Shown here: positions 36,447-44,857 of the stretch, piece by piece | How positions within the stretch are numbered: position 1 is the stretch's first letter | How the letters are laid out: each line of letters opens with the position of its first letter | DNA from: Clostridiales bacterium | GTDB taxonomy: Bacteria; Bacillota; Clostridia; Christensenellales; CAG-314 | Direction: 5' to 3' | Assembly: GCA_022508345.1 (NCBI GenBank) | Contig: JAFLVK010000001.1 | Location: 533,841-597,840, forward strand | DNA: 64,000 nucleotides | Program-made: the position numbers and the translations under genes | The notes under the pieces: generated by a model | Told to the model about the DNA's origin: nothing | The model's input: only the letters and a program-made list of their open reading frames with translations | The model's database searches: none

Positions 36447-37703
36447 ATGGCTACAGTTAAACTGACCGATGTAAAAAAGATTTACGATAACAAGGTTGTA
36501 GCAGTGCACGAGTTTAACCTCGAAATAAAGGACAAAGAATTTGTCGTATTCGTAGGCCCCTCCGGTTGCGGAAAATCTACAACACTGAGAATGATTGCGG
36601 GTCTTGAAGACATTTCCGAAGGTACTGTTGAAATTGACGGAAAAGTAGTAAACGACTTGCAACCCCGCGATAGAGATATCGCAATGGTATTCCAAAACTA
36701 CGCATTGTACCCCCACTTGACGGTATTTGAAAACATGGCATTCAGCCTGCGTTTGAAGAAGGTTCCGCAAGAGGAAGTGTACAAGCGCGTTACGGAAGCT
36801 GCTGAGATACTGGGCATTACCCAATATCTTACACGCAAGCCCAGGGCACTGTCCGGCGGTCAACGTCAGCGTGTTGCTATCGGCCGTGCAATGGTGCGTG
36901 ACAGCAAGGTATTTTTGATGGACGAACCTCTGTCCAACTTGGACGCAAAATTGCGTAACCAAATGAGAGCAGAAATCATCATGCTCCGCAAAAAGATTGA
37001 CTCCACATTCGTGTACGTTACACACGACCAAACGGAAGCTATGACCCTTGGTGACAGAATTGTCATCATGAAGGACGGCTTTATCCAACAGGTCGGCACA
37101 CCCAACGAAGTGTTCGAAATGCCCGACAACCTGTTCGTTGCAGAATTTATCGGCGCACCCAAGATGAACATCATTCACACTCAACTTGTAAAATCCGGCA
37201 ACAAGTACTGCGTTGTTCCCTACGGCACAAAGATTGCTGTTGACGGACACAAGGGCGAACTACTTGCAAGCAAGAAAGTGGAAAGTCAGGATATCCTCCT
37301 GGGCGTTCGTCCCGAGCATATCGTGCTGACGGCGAAGTCCAACCCTGCTGCAATCCCCTGCACAATTCAAGTAAACGAAATGATGGGCAGCGAGTTGCAC
37401 CTGCACGTAATTACGGACGAGGGTGGCGAATCACTCATCGTACGCGTTCCCACAATCGACTTGACACCTGCACAACGCGGTGCAATGATTTCCGGAGCAA
37501 AGGTTTACATAACATTCGAAAGCAAGGTAATGCATTTCTTCAATACTGAAACAGAAGTGAGCCTGCTTACAGACAAAGAGAACGTGCCTGTTGCTCAGAA
37601 AGGGGAAGCTCCCGTTGATACCAGAGAAATGAGCAAGGAAGAACTGAAGGCTCAGAAAAAGATTGAACAGATGAAAGAGCCCAAGGAAAAAAAAGGTAAA
37701 TAA
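36447..37703 (+). CDS. Sugar ABC transporter ATPase, MsmX/MalK/UgpC type
   Basis: The protein has 418 residues, with Walker A GPSGCGKST, signature LSGGQRQRVAIGRA, Walker B VFLMDEPLSNLDA, H-loop THDQTEAM, and C-terminal OB-like regulatory domains containing GVRPEH. A lysine/glutamate-rich tail of about 40 residues (SKEELKAQKKIEQM onward) extends beyond the usual length. In Firmicutes one such ATPase often serves several sugar importers; here it is encoded directly with its permeases. Ribosome binding site AAAAGGAGAT. Confidence 0.95.
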   Translation: MATVKLTDVKKIYDNKVVAVHEFNLEIKDKEFVVFVGPSGCGKSTTLRMIAGLEDISEGTVEIDGKVVNDLQPRDRDIAMVFQNYALYPHLTVFENMAFSLRLKKVPQEEVYKRVTEAAEILGITQYLTRKPRALSGGQRQRVAIGRAMVRDSKVFLMDEPLSNLDAKLRNQMRAEIIMLRKKIDSTFVYVTHDQTEAMTLGDRIVIMKDGFIQQVGTPNEVFEMPDNLFVAEFIGAPKMNIIHTQLVKSGNKYCVVPYGTKIAVDGHKGELLASKKVESQDILLGVRPEHIVLTAKSNPAAIPCTIQVNEMMGSELHLHVITDEGGESLIVRVPTIDLTPAQRGAMISGAKVYITFESKVMHFFNTETEVSLLTDKENVPVAQKGEAPVDTREMSKEELKAQKKIEQMKEPKEKKGK

Positions 37704-37724
37704 GCTCATTATTAACACACAAAT

Positions 37725-37765
37725 AAAAGCAAGAAAACGGTTAACACCGATTTCTTGCTTTTTTT
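37725..37765. terminator. Bidirectional terminator between importer and amylase genes
   Basis: AAAAGCAAGAAA (37725-37736) pairs perfectly with TTTCTTGCTTTT (37751-37762). It lies between convergent operons. Confidence 0.88.
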
Positions 37766-37793
37766 GTTGCTACGTTTATATTGTATTTTTTTG

Positions 37794-39392
37794 CTATCTT
37801 ACAATAACGCTTGTGTTAGGTCCTATACTCAGTACGCCGTTGGACACAGACGCTTTGCCCAGTCCGATGAAATCTGCCAATTCGGTAAAGCCGTTAGGCA
37901 ATATGATTTCTATCGTTTCGTACATAGACGTGTTGTGGAACAAACCGATAGTGGAGTTGTTGTAGGTGATAGAGTATCCGCCAACAGTGGAACTGTTTAT
38001 TTTGAGCGCAGTGTAATCACCACGGGCAATTTCGGGATACTTGTTACGCAAAGCAATCAGTTTGATGTAGTGCTCAAGCAAGCTGTTATCCTTGTGGAGT
38101 TGTTGCTTGACTGTACCGTTAGTTTGCTTTGACGAGTCATAGGTTGATCCAATTGGGTCTTGTACTGTGTCTTTGTCACCCCACAGCATTGCAAGTCGCC
38201 TGTTTGCATCAGTATTGTCTCCGCCACGGGAGCCTTTCATTCCTATTTCCTCGCCGTAGTAGATAACGGGCGAGCCTGCGCACAGTATGTACATATTAGC
38301 TGCTATGTAAGCGCTACCGTTGCTTGTCAACAGGTATCCAGCGGCACGGTCCATGTCGTGGTTTGCCAAAAACGGCATGAACATTCCGTCAGAATTTTGC
38401 TCTTTCATTGAGCTCAAGAAGTTGGCTACATAGTTAGTGTACGCGTTGATGTTATCCGAGCGAATGGCGTCGAGAATTCTACCATTTGCGCCGCCGACAG
38501 TGAAGTTGAAGCAGCTTAACGCTTCGTAGTATTGCAATACAACGCTGTCGTCATCCCAGCATTCGCCAACTGTGTAGATGTCGGGTTTTATTTTCTTCAG
38601 TTCCGACATGTACCATTTCCAAAAGTCTACGCTTGAGGCATTGTCGTTGTAGTAGATGTACTTCACCGCGTCGAAGCGGAAGCCGTCTACGCCGATATCC
38701 AACCAGTATTTAGCTACGTTTAGCATCTCTGCACGCACGGCTGGGTTGTCGTAGTTCAGTTCCGGCATGTCACCGGAAAAGTTACATTCGTACACCCACT
38801 TGCTGGAACCGGGAACAGCGCTAAGTGTGTTTTTCGCGGGTTTTTCTGGGTCATTCCTGTCGTAGCAGGTGTAAAAATCGTAGTACGGGCTGGAGGTGTT
38901 GTTGCTGTTGCGAGCAGAACAGAAATCCTTGAACCATTGATTTTGATTTGAACTGTGGTTGATTGCAAGGTCTAGGATAACCTTTACATTACGCTTGTGG
39001 CAAATATCAAGCAGTTCCTTCAAGTCGTCTAGTGTTCCGAACTGGCTGTCCACTTCGTAGTAGTCGATTGCATCATACTTGTGATAGCTGGGAGACGTGA
39101 ATATTGGTGAAAGCCAAATACCTTGCACGCCCAAGCTTCTGCCGTCGGTGTAATCCCCGTCGTTGATGTAGTTCATGCGGTTGATTATTCCGCGAATATC
39201 ACCAATGCCGTCTCCGTCAGAGTCGGAAAACGATCCGACAAATATTTGATAGAAAACGCGGTTGTTGTCGTCAATAGGGTCGGGATTCAGCTTGCTAAGC
39301 GGCTTTGTGGACAATTCTATCGGGCCGCACGCAGCCAGGCACAGTGTCATACAAATCATCAGAGCTGCCAAAAGAAAAATAGTTTTTTTCAT
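37794..39392 (-). CDS. Lipoprotein alpha-amylase (GH13)
   Basis: The protein has 532 residues. Lipobox LAAC (Cys22) anchors it on the cell surface. The (beta/alpha)8 GH13 domain shows the conserved regions DLAINH (141-146), GFRFDAVK with nucleophile Asp241, VGECW with acid/base Glu277, and LANHD with Asp346. The DSDGDGIGDIRG segment near the N-terminus suggests a calcium site and the neopullulanase/oligo-glucosidase-like side of the family. It lies 17 bases downstream of the lipoprotein galactanase gene, with ribosome binding site AAGGAGCG, so the two form one operon. It should cut alpha-glucans into oligosaccharides for the adjacent importer. Confidence 0.94.
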   Translation of the reverse strand: MKKTIFLLAALMICMTLCLAACGPIELSTKPLSKLNPDPIDDNNRVFYQIFVGSFSDSDGDGIGDIRGIINRMNYINDGDYTDGRSLGVQGIWLSPIFTSPSYHKYDAIDYYEVDSQFGTLDDLKELLDICHKRNVKVILDLAINHSSNQNQWFKDFCSARNSNNTSSPYYDFYTCYDRNDPEKPAKNTLSAVPGSSKWVYECNFSGDMPELNYDNPAVRAEMLNVAKYWLDIGVDGFRFDAVKYIYYNDNASSVDFWKWYMSELKKIKPDIYTVGECWDDDSVVLQYYEALSCFNFTVGGANGRILDAIRSDNINAYTNYVANFLSSMKEQNSDGMFMPFLANHDMDRAAGYLLTSNGSAYIAANMYILCAGSPVIYYGEEIGMKGSRGGDNTDANRRLAMLWGDKDTVQDPIGSTYDSSKQTNGTVKQQLHKDNSLLEHYIKLIALRNKYPEIARGDYTALKINSSTVGGYSITYNNSTIGLFHNTSMYETIEIILPNGFTELADFIGLGKASVSNGVLSIGPNTSVIVR

Positions 39393-39409
39393 ATCATCGC
39401 TCCTTGTTA

Positions 39410-41407
39410 CTAGGACACAGAATTGAACAGAGCGTCATCGATATTGCCCCATGCGCCACCGCCGGATCCGCTACATTCAACGTGTATGCCTACCACAATT
39501 TTGTCCGTGCCGTTGTACTGGATGTTTTCCAAAACCTTGGTATCCCAGTTTTGCCAACCGTTCAAACCAAAGCCTTCCATCTTGTACACAATTACACCGT
39601 TTATTTTCACATAGGAGTAGATATTTACGGTGCCGCCGTCGCCACCCATTATTGAAATGCTAAATTTGTAGGTGCCTGCTTCCAAGTTGGTTAACTCTTG
39701 TTCCAAGTCAAAGTTGACAGCATTCGGAGAGCTGGTCCAGAAGTGGAAACTGTTGCTTCCGGTCAATGCATCGTTGTCGTTTTTGATAACGTACAGTTCG
39801 TCGGCTGGCTTGTTTGCCGTAACTGTCCAGCCGGTGGGAATTTCTGTCTTGGTGCTGTCCTCTTCGAAGCTGTAATTTTTCAGGAAGTTAAATTCCATCA
39901 TAGAAATGTAGATATTAGCTGTCAAACCGTCGGCAACACCGGTGTATGAATACTTGGCAACGCCGTTGTTTTTCATCCTGGTGATGTCGCTTTCTGTGAT
40001 GTTCCATTTAACGTCAATTTGCTTTCTGGAGTCGTCCGTCATGATGGCATTTACTGTTGTGGGCAAATTGATTGAGCCGTTCAAGTCGCACATCAAAGTG
40101 GTGTCTTCTACAGCGTCCGTTTTGATTTCCACCTTGTTGCCTTGTTGAACAAGTCCAAATACTTTCAAGCTTTCAAGAGGGTGTCCCTTAGCATCGAAAA
40201 ATGCTTGGTTGTCCACGGCACATCCGCCGTAGTACTTGCCTGCGTCACCGGGGTCGTAAGCTGAAGAGTAGGAGGTTGCCCAACCGGAACCGTACTTTTC
40301 CCACTTTGCGAAGTTTTCTTCCCATGAGCTACCGCCAACGGAGATCCAGGTTCCTTCCCAGTAGCACACGCCGATACCGTTTTTAATGTGAGCAACAGTG
40401 TCAATTACGTCGCGTACACAGTTGGCTTGTCCCTGAACAGTAAACGGATAGTGTTGCATTTGTCCTGCGCCTATCGTGTTGCCGAAGAAGTCGGTATCCT
40501 CATCGGTAAACGCGTAGGATGTTTCCGCAACCATAACTTTTTTATTGTATTTTTTTGCAACATTGCCCAACACAGTGGACAGGTTTTCTAATGTTCCGTG
40601 CCAGTAGGGGTAGTATGAACTTGCAAATACGTCGTAATCAACCTTGTAGTAGTTTAGCTTAGAAGCATATTCTTCGTAGTTATCTACTTTTTCGGGGTTG
40701 GTGAAGTGCAGCACGCGCAAAGCTTTGGGGTAAACCTCCTTAACTGCGCGACAACCGTTTTGCATAAGCGAAGCTACATTAAACCATGAAGAAGTAGCTT
40801 CCTCTCCGCACATCTTTCCGTTTGTCTCGTTGCCAACTTGCACTAATGTTACGTTCACGCCTGCATCTTTGAGTAATTGCAAGCTTTCCTTTGTGTACTC
40901 GTACAGGGCTTCACATTTTTCCTCAATGTCCATTCCGCTCCATGCTACAGGTACCATTTGTTTGTTTGGATCCGCCCAAAAGTCGGAATAGTGGAAGTCA
41001 ACCATCAAGCCCATGTTGTACTTCGTTGCGCGTTTGCCGATGGCAAGCGCTGTGTTAATATCACAGTTTCCACCGCCAAACCATCTTTCCGTTGAGGGGT
41101 CACTTCCGGAGTAAGGCTTGTTCCACACGCGCACGCGAATGGTGTTGATGCCGTTGTCGGCAAGCACCTTGAACACGTCCTCCTCGTTGCCGTCAAAGTC
41201 GTAGTATTTCACTCCACTGTTTTCCAAAGAAATGACGCTGGACGCGTCCATTCCCAATACGAAGTCTCGTGAAAGTCCGCTTACTTTTTTGACATAGAGA
41301 GAATCGGACGTTGTGAGATTTTTCCCGTTGCATGCCGCAAGCGCAAATACGCACGTTGACAGCATTGCAATACAGATAACTGCACAAATAATTTTTCGAA
41401 TCTTCAT
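39410..41407 (-). CDS. Lipoprotein endo-beta-1,4-galactanase (GH53) with Ig-like and C-terminal modules
   Basis: The protein has 665 residues. Lipobox ALAAC (Cys26). The GH53 catalytic domain (about 48-400) has acid/base Glu194 in VQVGNETNG and nucleophile Glu295 in VMVAETSYAF, and the family WADPNKQ motif. After it comes a Big_4-like segment (about 435-500, INLPTTVNAIMTDDSRKQID) and a C-terminal carbohydrate-binding-type beta-sandwich (about 515-665, NFLKNYSFEED, GWTVTAN, YSYVKINGV). GH53 enzymes cleave type I arabinogalactan. The start at 41407 follows AAGGAGCAAAAC. It is the first gene of an operon with the amylase. Confidence 0.94.
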   Translation of the reverse strand: MKIRKIICAVICIAMLSTCVFALAACNGKNLTTSDSLYVKKVSGLSRDFVLGMDASSVISLENSGVKYYDFDGNEEDVFKVLADNGINTIRVRVWNKPYSGSDPSTERWFGGGNCDINTALAIGKRATKYNMGLMVDFHYSDFWADPNKQMVPVAWSGMDIEEKCEALYEYTKESLQLLKDAGVNVTLVQVGNETNGKMCGEEATSSWFNVASLMQNGCRAVKEVYPKALRVLHFTNPEKVDNYEEYASKLNYYKVDYDVFASSYYPYWHGTLENLSTVLGNVAKKYNKKVMVAETSYAFTDEDTDFFGNTIGAGQMQHYPFTVQGQANCVRDVIDTVAHIKNGIGVCYWEGTWISVGGSSWEENFAKWEKYGSGWATSYSSAYDPGDAGKYYGGCAVDNQAFFDAKGHPLESLKVFGLVQQGNKVEIKTDAVEDTTLMCDLNGSINLPTTVNAIMTDDSRKQIDVKWNITESDITRMKNNGVAKYSYTGVADGLTANIYISMMEFNFLKNYSFEEDSTKTEIPTGWTVTANKPADELYVIKNDNDALTGSNSFHFWTSSPNAVNFDLEQELTNLEAGTYKFSISIMGGDGGTVNIYSYVKINGVIVYKMEGFGLNGWQNWDTKVLENIQYNGTDKIVVGIHVECSGSGGGAWGNIDDALFNSVS

Positions 41408-41454
41408 GTTTTGCTCCTTATTTATTTCGCCCCATTTACTGTGGCTTTTTACAC

Positions 41455-41484
41455 AGTTTATCACAAAAAACGCCGTGTAGTCAA
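41455..41484 (-). promoter_or_regulatory. Promoter TTGACT-18-TAAACT of the galactanase-amylase operon
   Basis: On the minus strand TTGACT (complement of 41479-41484) and TAAACT (complement of 41455-41460) have an 18-base spacer. Confidence 0.5.
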
Positions 41485-41538
41485 TAATGAATTTACTATT
41501 TATATATAAATATTACAATGTTTTTTTCGAAATAACTG

Positions 41539-41567
41539 TTGCCAATTTTCTACATCTATGATACATT
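41539..41567 (+). promoter_or_regulatory. Promoter TTGCCA-17-TACATT of the 41.6-44.8 kb operon
   Basis: TTGCCA at 41539-41544 and TACATT at 41562-41567 lie 23 bases before the ATG. Confidence 0.5.
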
Positions 41568-41589
41568 AAAATCGCTATATGGAGGAACA

Positions 41590-43401
41590 ATGAATAAATT
41601 AGCTTTGAACATCATTCACCGTCCCGAGCTTTCGCCCGAATACGCCGAACGCGCACTAGGTGGCAGAAAGGATGTGCGAGACGAATCGTTGGATATTTTC
41701 CTTTTCCAACAGCAATCCGCTCACGATCAAGGGCTCAAAACAACCATTCAGATTACTTACGCGTCGCTTTTTTCCGACAAAATTGTGGAGATTGCCAAAG
41801 AGCATCACGCTAAATACGGCGACGAAATCGGTCTGTCCTTGCTTGGACTGCCCTGCAAGCAATTCCGCGAAAAGTACAAAACGGAAGATTTTTGCATTTG
41901 GATGTTCGACGAACAAACCAAAATGGAAATTGTGGACGATTGCTTCAAGCTTTTCCACGACAAGTTCGGCTTTTATCCCGAGTCGACGGGCAGCTACTTT
42001 TTGGACGCCTTTACCATCAATTACATCAAGGAAAAGTACCCCAGTGTAAAGTGCGCCGTTGCTACCTGTTGGGAGGAGGGTCCCAAGGCTTACCACACCT
42101 GCAACAACAGCTGGTACACCTTTATGGACGGCGGACCGTGGAACCCCTGGATACCGTCCAAGGTCAATTCGCACTGTCCTGCAAGCAACGCTTCAGACGA
42201 CAGTGGAATTGTTGCAATTCCGCACCTGTCGCGCGACTTGATGGCATGCTTTGACGGAAACGGCAGTAACTTCGGCACACACCCGCAAAATGTTCTTCGC
42301 GGTATGATTTACTACAAGGACGGCGAAAACGTCGAATATCCCTATTTGTACAACCTTATCGACCAGTACAGACATCTTGAAAAATACAACAACGGCTACA
42401 GCTACAATATGGTGTTTGTCGGCCCCGGCTGGCTCAATCGCGCAGGACGTTGGGAGGCCCCGTATGAGCTGCTTGCCAAGTCCTACGTGGACTGCATGAA
42501 GTACTACGGCAGGCTCAAGGCGGAGGGCAAGCTGCTTGACCTCACAATGAGCGAGTTTGCCGATTTCTACCGCCAATGTCACCCCGATTACAACAGAGGC
42601 GAATGCGCGCTGTGGAAAGACATTCTGTACGGAAGCAACAAGGAGTACTTCTGGTATGCCGACCCGTTTATGCGTACCTGCCTAGACTTCAATCAAGGTG
42701 GCGCAATGGTGGATTTGCGTCCGTATGTGGCACGTCTACCGCAAAAGTACGGCATAGGTACGGAAAACGTGTACGACGCGTCCTACCCCTACCTCATTCA
42801 AATAAACTACCGCGCGGGCTACTTCACACACTACGCCGGCGCAGGAACTATCAAGTCGTGCAAGGTTAGCTATCACGGACAAAGCGCCGATTTGTGCTTG
42901 TGCCGCACAATGGCAAAGTACGAAAAGGTAAAGGGTGGCGTTCGCTTGATAGCCGACCCCGTAACGGTGACGTTGGATGGCTTGGACATTGTTATTCAAT
43001 CCACATTCACCTTTGAAGAGGGCAGCGGCAGGGTTGTAACAAAGCGTGAAATACTAAACGATTTGCACGGCGAAGAAGTGACCTTTGTGGAGTACTTCAC
43101 AGGCGCGTTTGGAACCACTGAATATCAGGCAGATATGACCAAACTGACACTTGGCGTAGGCAAAGAAACAATCAACTTCACCTACCACGGCAAAAAGATA
43201 GAAAAGCTTGCCAAAGGCAAAAAACTTACGGCGTATGTAACTGTCCCCGACGTAATGACGCAGGTGGAAATGGGTGGCGACGCCGACAAATTCGAGGTGG
43301 AAGAGGGTATAGCTTTCTCACCTGTGTATCACCTCAGATTAACAAAAACATTATCTAAAGGAACGGTAGAAACATGGCTCAAGCTAGCAAAGGCAAATTA
43401 A
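41590..43401 (+). CDS. Uncharacterised 603-residue protein of the glycan locus
   Basis: It starts behind GGAGGAAC at 41590. No signal peptide, so cytoplasmic. The N-terminal ~380 residues look like a (beta/alpha)-barrel with polysaccharide-deacetylase or GH57-like character: HDQGLKTTIQITYASLFSDK, GDEIGLSLLGL, FGFYPESTGSYFLDAF, and the Cys/Trp-rich NNSWYTFMDGGPWNPWIPSK. The C-terminal ~220 residues are beta-rich. It may belong to the DUF3863/DUF3864 group, but I am not certain. Its stop overlaps a zinc-ribbon gene, and a cytoplasmic GH53 gene follows, so a role in intracellular oligosaccharide processing is likely. Confidence 0.6.
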   Translation: MNKLALNIIHRPELSPEYAERALGGRKDVRDESLDIFLFQQQSAHDQGLKTTIQITYASLFSDKIVEIAKEHHAKYGDEIGLSLLGLPCKQFREKYKTEDFCIWMFDEQTKMEIVDDCFKLFHDKFGFYPESTGSYFLDAFTINYIKEKYPSVKCAVATCWEEGPKAYHTCNNSWYTFMDGGPWNPWIPSKVNSHCPASNASDDSGIVAIPHLSRDLMACFDGNGSNFGTHPQNVLRGMIYYKDGENVEYPYLYNLIDQYRHLEKYNNGYSYNMVFVGPGWLNRAGRWEAPYELLAKSYVDCMKYYGRLKAEGKLLDLTMSEFADFYRQCHPDYNRGECALWKDILYGSNKEYFWYADPFMRTCLDFNQGGAMVDLRPYVARLPQKYGIGTENVYDASYPYLIQINYRAGYFTHYAGAGTIKSCKVSYHGQSADLCLCRTMAKYEKVKGGVRLIADPVTVTLDGLDIVIQSTFTFEEGSGRVVTKREILNDLHGEEVTFVEYFTGAFGTTEYQADMTKLTLGVGKETINFTYHGKKIEKLAKGKKLTAYVTVPDVMTQVEMGGDADKFEVEEGIAFSPVYHLRLTKTLSKGTVETWLKLAKAN

Positions 43402-43634
43402 ATTTCCGTTGTCCGCGTTGCTTTATGCGCGACATCGACATAGATATGTTTTACGACAGTGAAAAGAAGGAATATTACTGTCTGCGTTGCAACTACCACG
43501 GCAGTGAGGCGGACGTAGAACAGCTCAACGAACAGGTCAAGGAACGCTACGGACGATTGAGAATGCGCGTAGTGGACTTCGGCGAAGACAATGAGCCGCC
43601 TGTATTTCAACCACACAAGCGTGGGGAGCAATAG
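43374..43634 (+). CDS. Small zinc-ribbon protein
   Basis: The protein has 86 residues. FRCPRC and YYCLRC (CxxC-x17-CxxC, residues 13-36) form a zinc ribbon, followed by a charged helix. The ATG overlaps the upstream gene by 28 bases and has AAAGGAACG upstream. It is sandwiched between two carbohydrate genes. No function is known; nucleic-acid or protein binding is possible. Confidence 0.6.
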   Translation: MAQASKGKLNFRCPRCFMRDIDIDMFYDSEKKEYYCLRCNYHGSEADVEQLNEQVKERYGRLRMRVVDFGEDNEPPVFQPHKRGEQ

Positions 43635-43642
43635 GGGTTAAT

Positions 43643-44752
43643 ATGAAGCTGGGAATTGACGTATCAACATACTTTGAGGAGCTGGAACACGGCGCCAAGT
43701 ACTACGACGGCAACAAGCTTGTAGAGCCGCTGGATATGTTCCGTGCAAACGGCGTGGACTGCATGCGTATACGTTTGTGGGTAGACCCAAAGAGTGAAGC
43801 GGGCGAAAAGTATCTTGCAGGAAATTGCGATATTGCTAACTTCCTCAAGCTGGCTACGCTTGCGCAAAGCAAGGGATATTCCATCATGCTGGATATCCAT
43901 TACTCAGATTTTTGGGCGGACCCCGGAAAGCAGTTTGTACCCAAAAGCTGGGCACATCTGGACCTAGATGGACTTGTGCAAAAGGTGTACGACTATACGC
44001 GCGAAACACTTGTAACAATTGCGGAGCACGGTATAAAGCTTACCTACATTCAGGTTGGTAACGAAATAACCAACGGTATGCTGTGGCCACACGGACACTT
44101 GCACGAACAGCCGGACGGCTCCCGTACCAACTACGACAGCTTAATAAGGCTGCTCAAAGCAGGTATCGCAGCTTGCCGCGAAATCACCCCCGAAGCGGCG
44201 ATTATTCTGCATTTGGAAAAGAGCTACGACCAATTTATTTACAACGAGTACTTCACCCACATGCAGCAGGCAGGCGTTGACTACGACATCATCGGTTACT
44301 CCTACTATCCTTATTGGCACGGTACGTTTGATCAGTTTTACGCCAACGTGGACTTTTGTAAAAAGTTCGGCAAGCGTCAAATGGTAGTGGAGCTGGGATA
44401 CGGATTTACTGTGGAAGATTACATCAAGCACGATCACGGCGGAGCTCACCTGGTTGTAAGCAACGAAAATATGGAATCTCTCGGTTTTACGCAGGAGTAT
44501 CCCCTTACCCCCGCGGGGCAAAAACACTTTACCGAAACCTTTTTGAGCTTAGCTGAACAGCACGGTATAGAGGGCGTGTGCTGGTGGGAACCGCTGTGGA
44601 TACCGGGCGACGGCATATGCTGGGCTTCACATGCTGCCATGAAGTATATCCACGAAGAGGGTAAATCTACGCGCAACGAGTGGGCAAATCAGTGCCTGTT
44701 CGATTACAAAGGGCGCAAACTCCCCGCCTTTGACGCGTTCAAGGTCAAGTAA
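43643..44752 (+). CDS. Cytoplasmic GH53 galactanase-like enzyme
   Basis: The protein has 369 residues and no signal peptide. It consists of the GH53 catalytic domain only, with acid/base Glu141 (IQVGNEITNG) and nucleophile Glu250 (MVVELGYGF), LDIHYSDFWADPGKQFVP, and GYSYYPYWHG shared with the larger lipoprotein homologue. The lack of export suggests it trims imported beta-1,4-galacto-oligosaccharides. It starts eight bases after the zinc-ribbon stop, behind an AGGGGT site. Confidence 0.92.
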   Translation: MKLGIDVSTYFEELEHGAKYYDGNKLVEPLDMFRANGVDCMRIRLWVDPKSEAGEKYLAGNCDIANFLKLATLAQSKGYSIMLDIHYSDFWADPGKQFVPKSWAHLDLDGLVQKVYDYTRETLVTIAEHGIKLTYIQVGNEITNGMLWPHGHLHEQPDGSRTNYDSLIRLLKAGIAACREITPEAAIILHLEKSYDQFIYNEYFTHMQQAGVDYDIIGYSYYPYWHGTFDQFYANVDFCKKFGKRQMVVELGYGFTVEDYIKHDHGGAHLVVSNENMESLGFTQEYPLTPAGQKHFTETFLSLAEQHGIEGVCWWEPLWIPGDGICWASHAAMKYIHEEGKSTRNEWANQCLFDYKGRKLPAFDAFKVK

Positions 44753-44796
44753 AAAAATGAACTTGCCGTAATTAAATTTATTATTGCGTTTTCATA

Positions 44797-44825
44797 TTGA
44801 ATTTACTAAATCTCAATGATATTAT
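44797..44825 (+). promoter_or_regulatory. Promoter TTGAAT-17-TATTAT of the pullulanase gene
   Basis: TTGAAT at 44797-44802 and TATTAT at 44820-44825 are 17 bases apart, 32 bases before the ATG. Confidence 0.6.
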
Positions 44826-44857
44826 TAACTGTATAAAATAAAATTAAAGGAGTTAAT

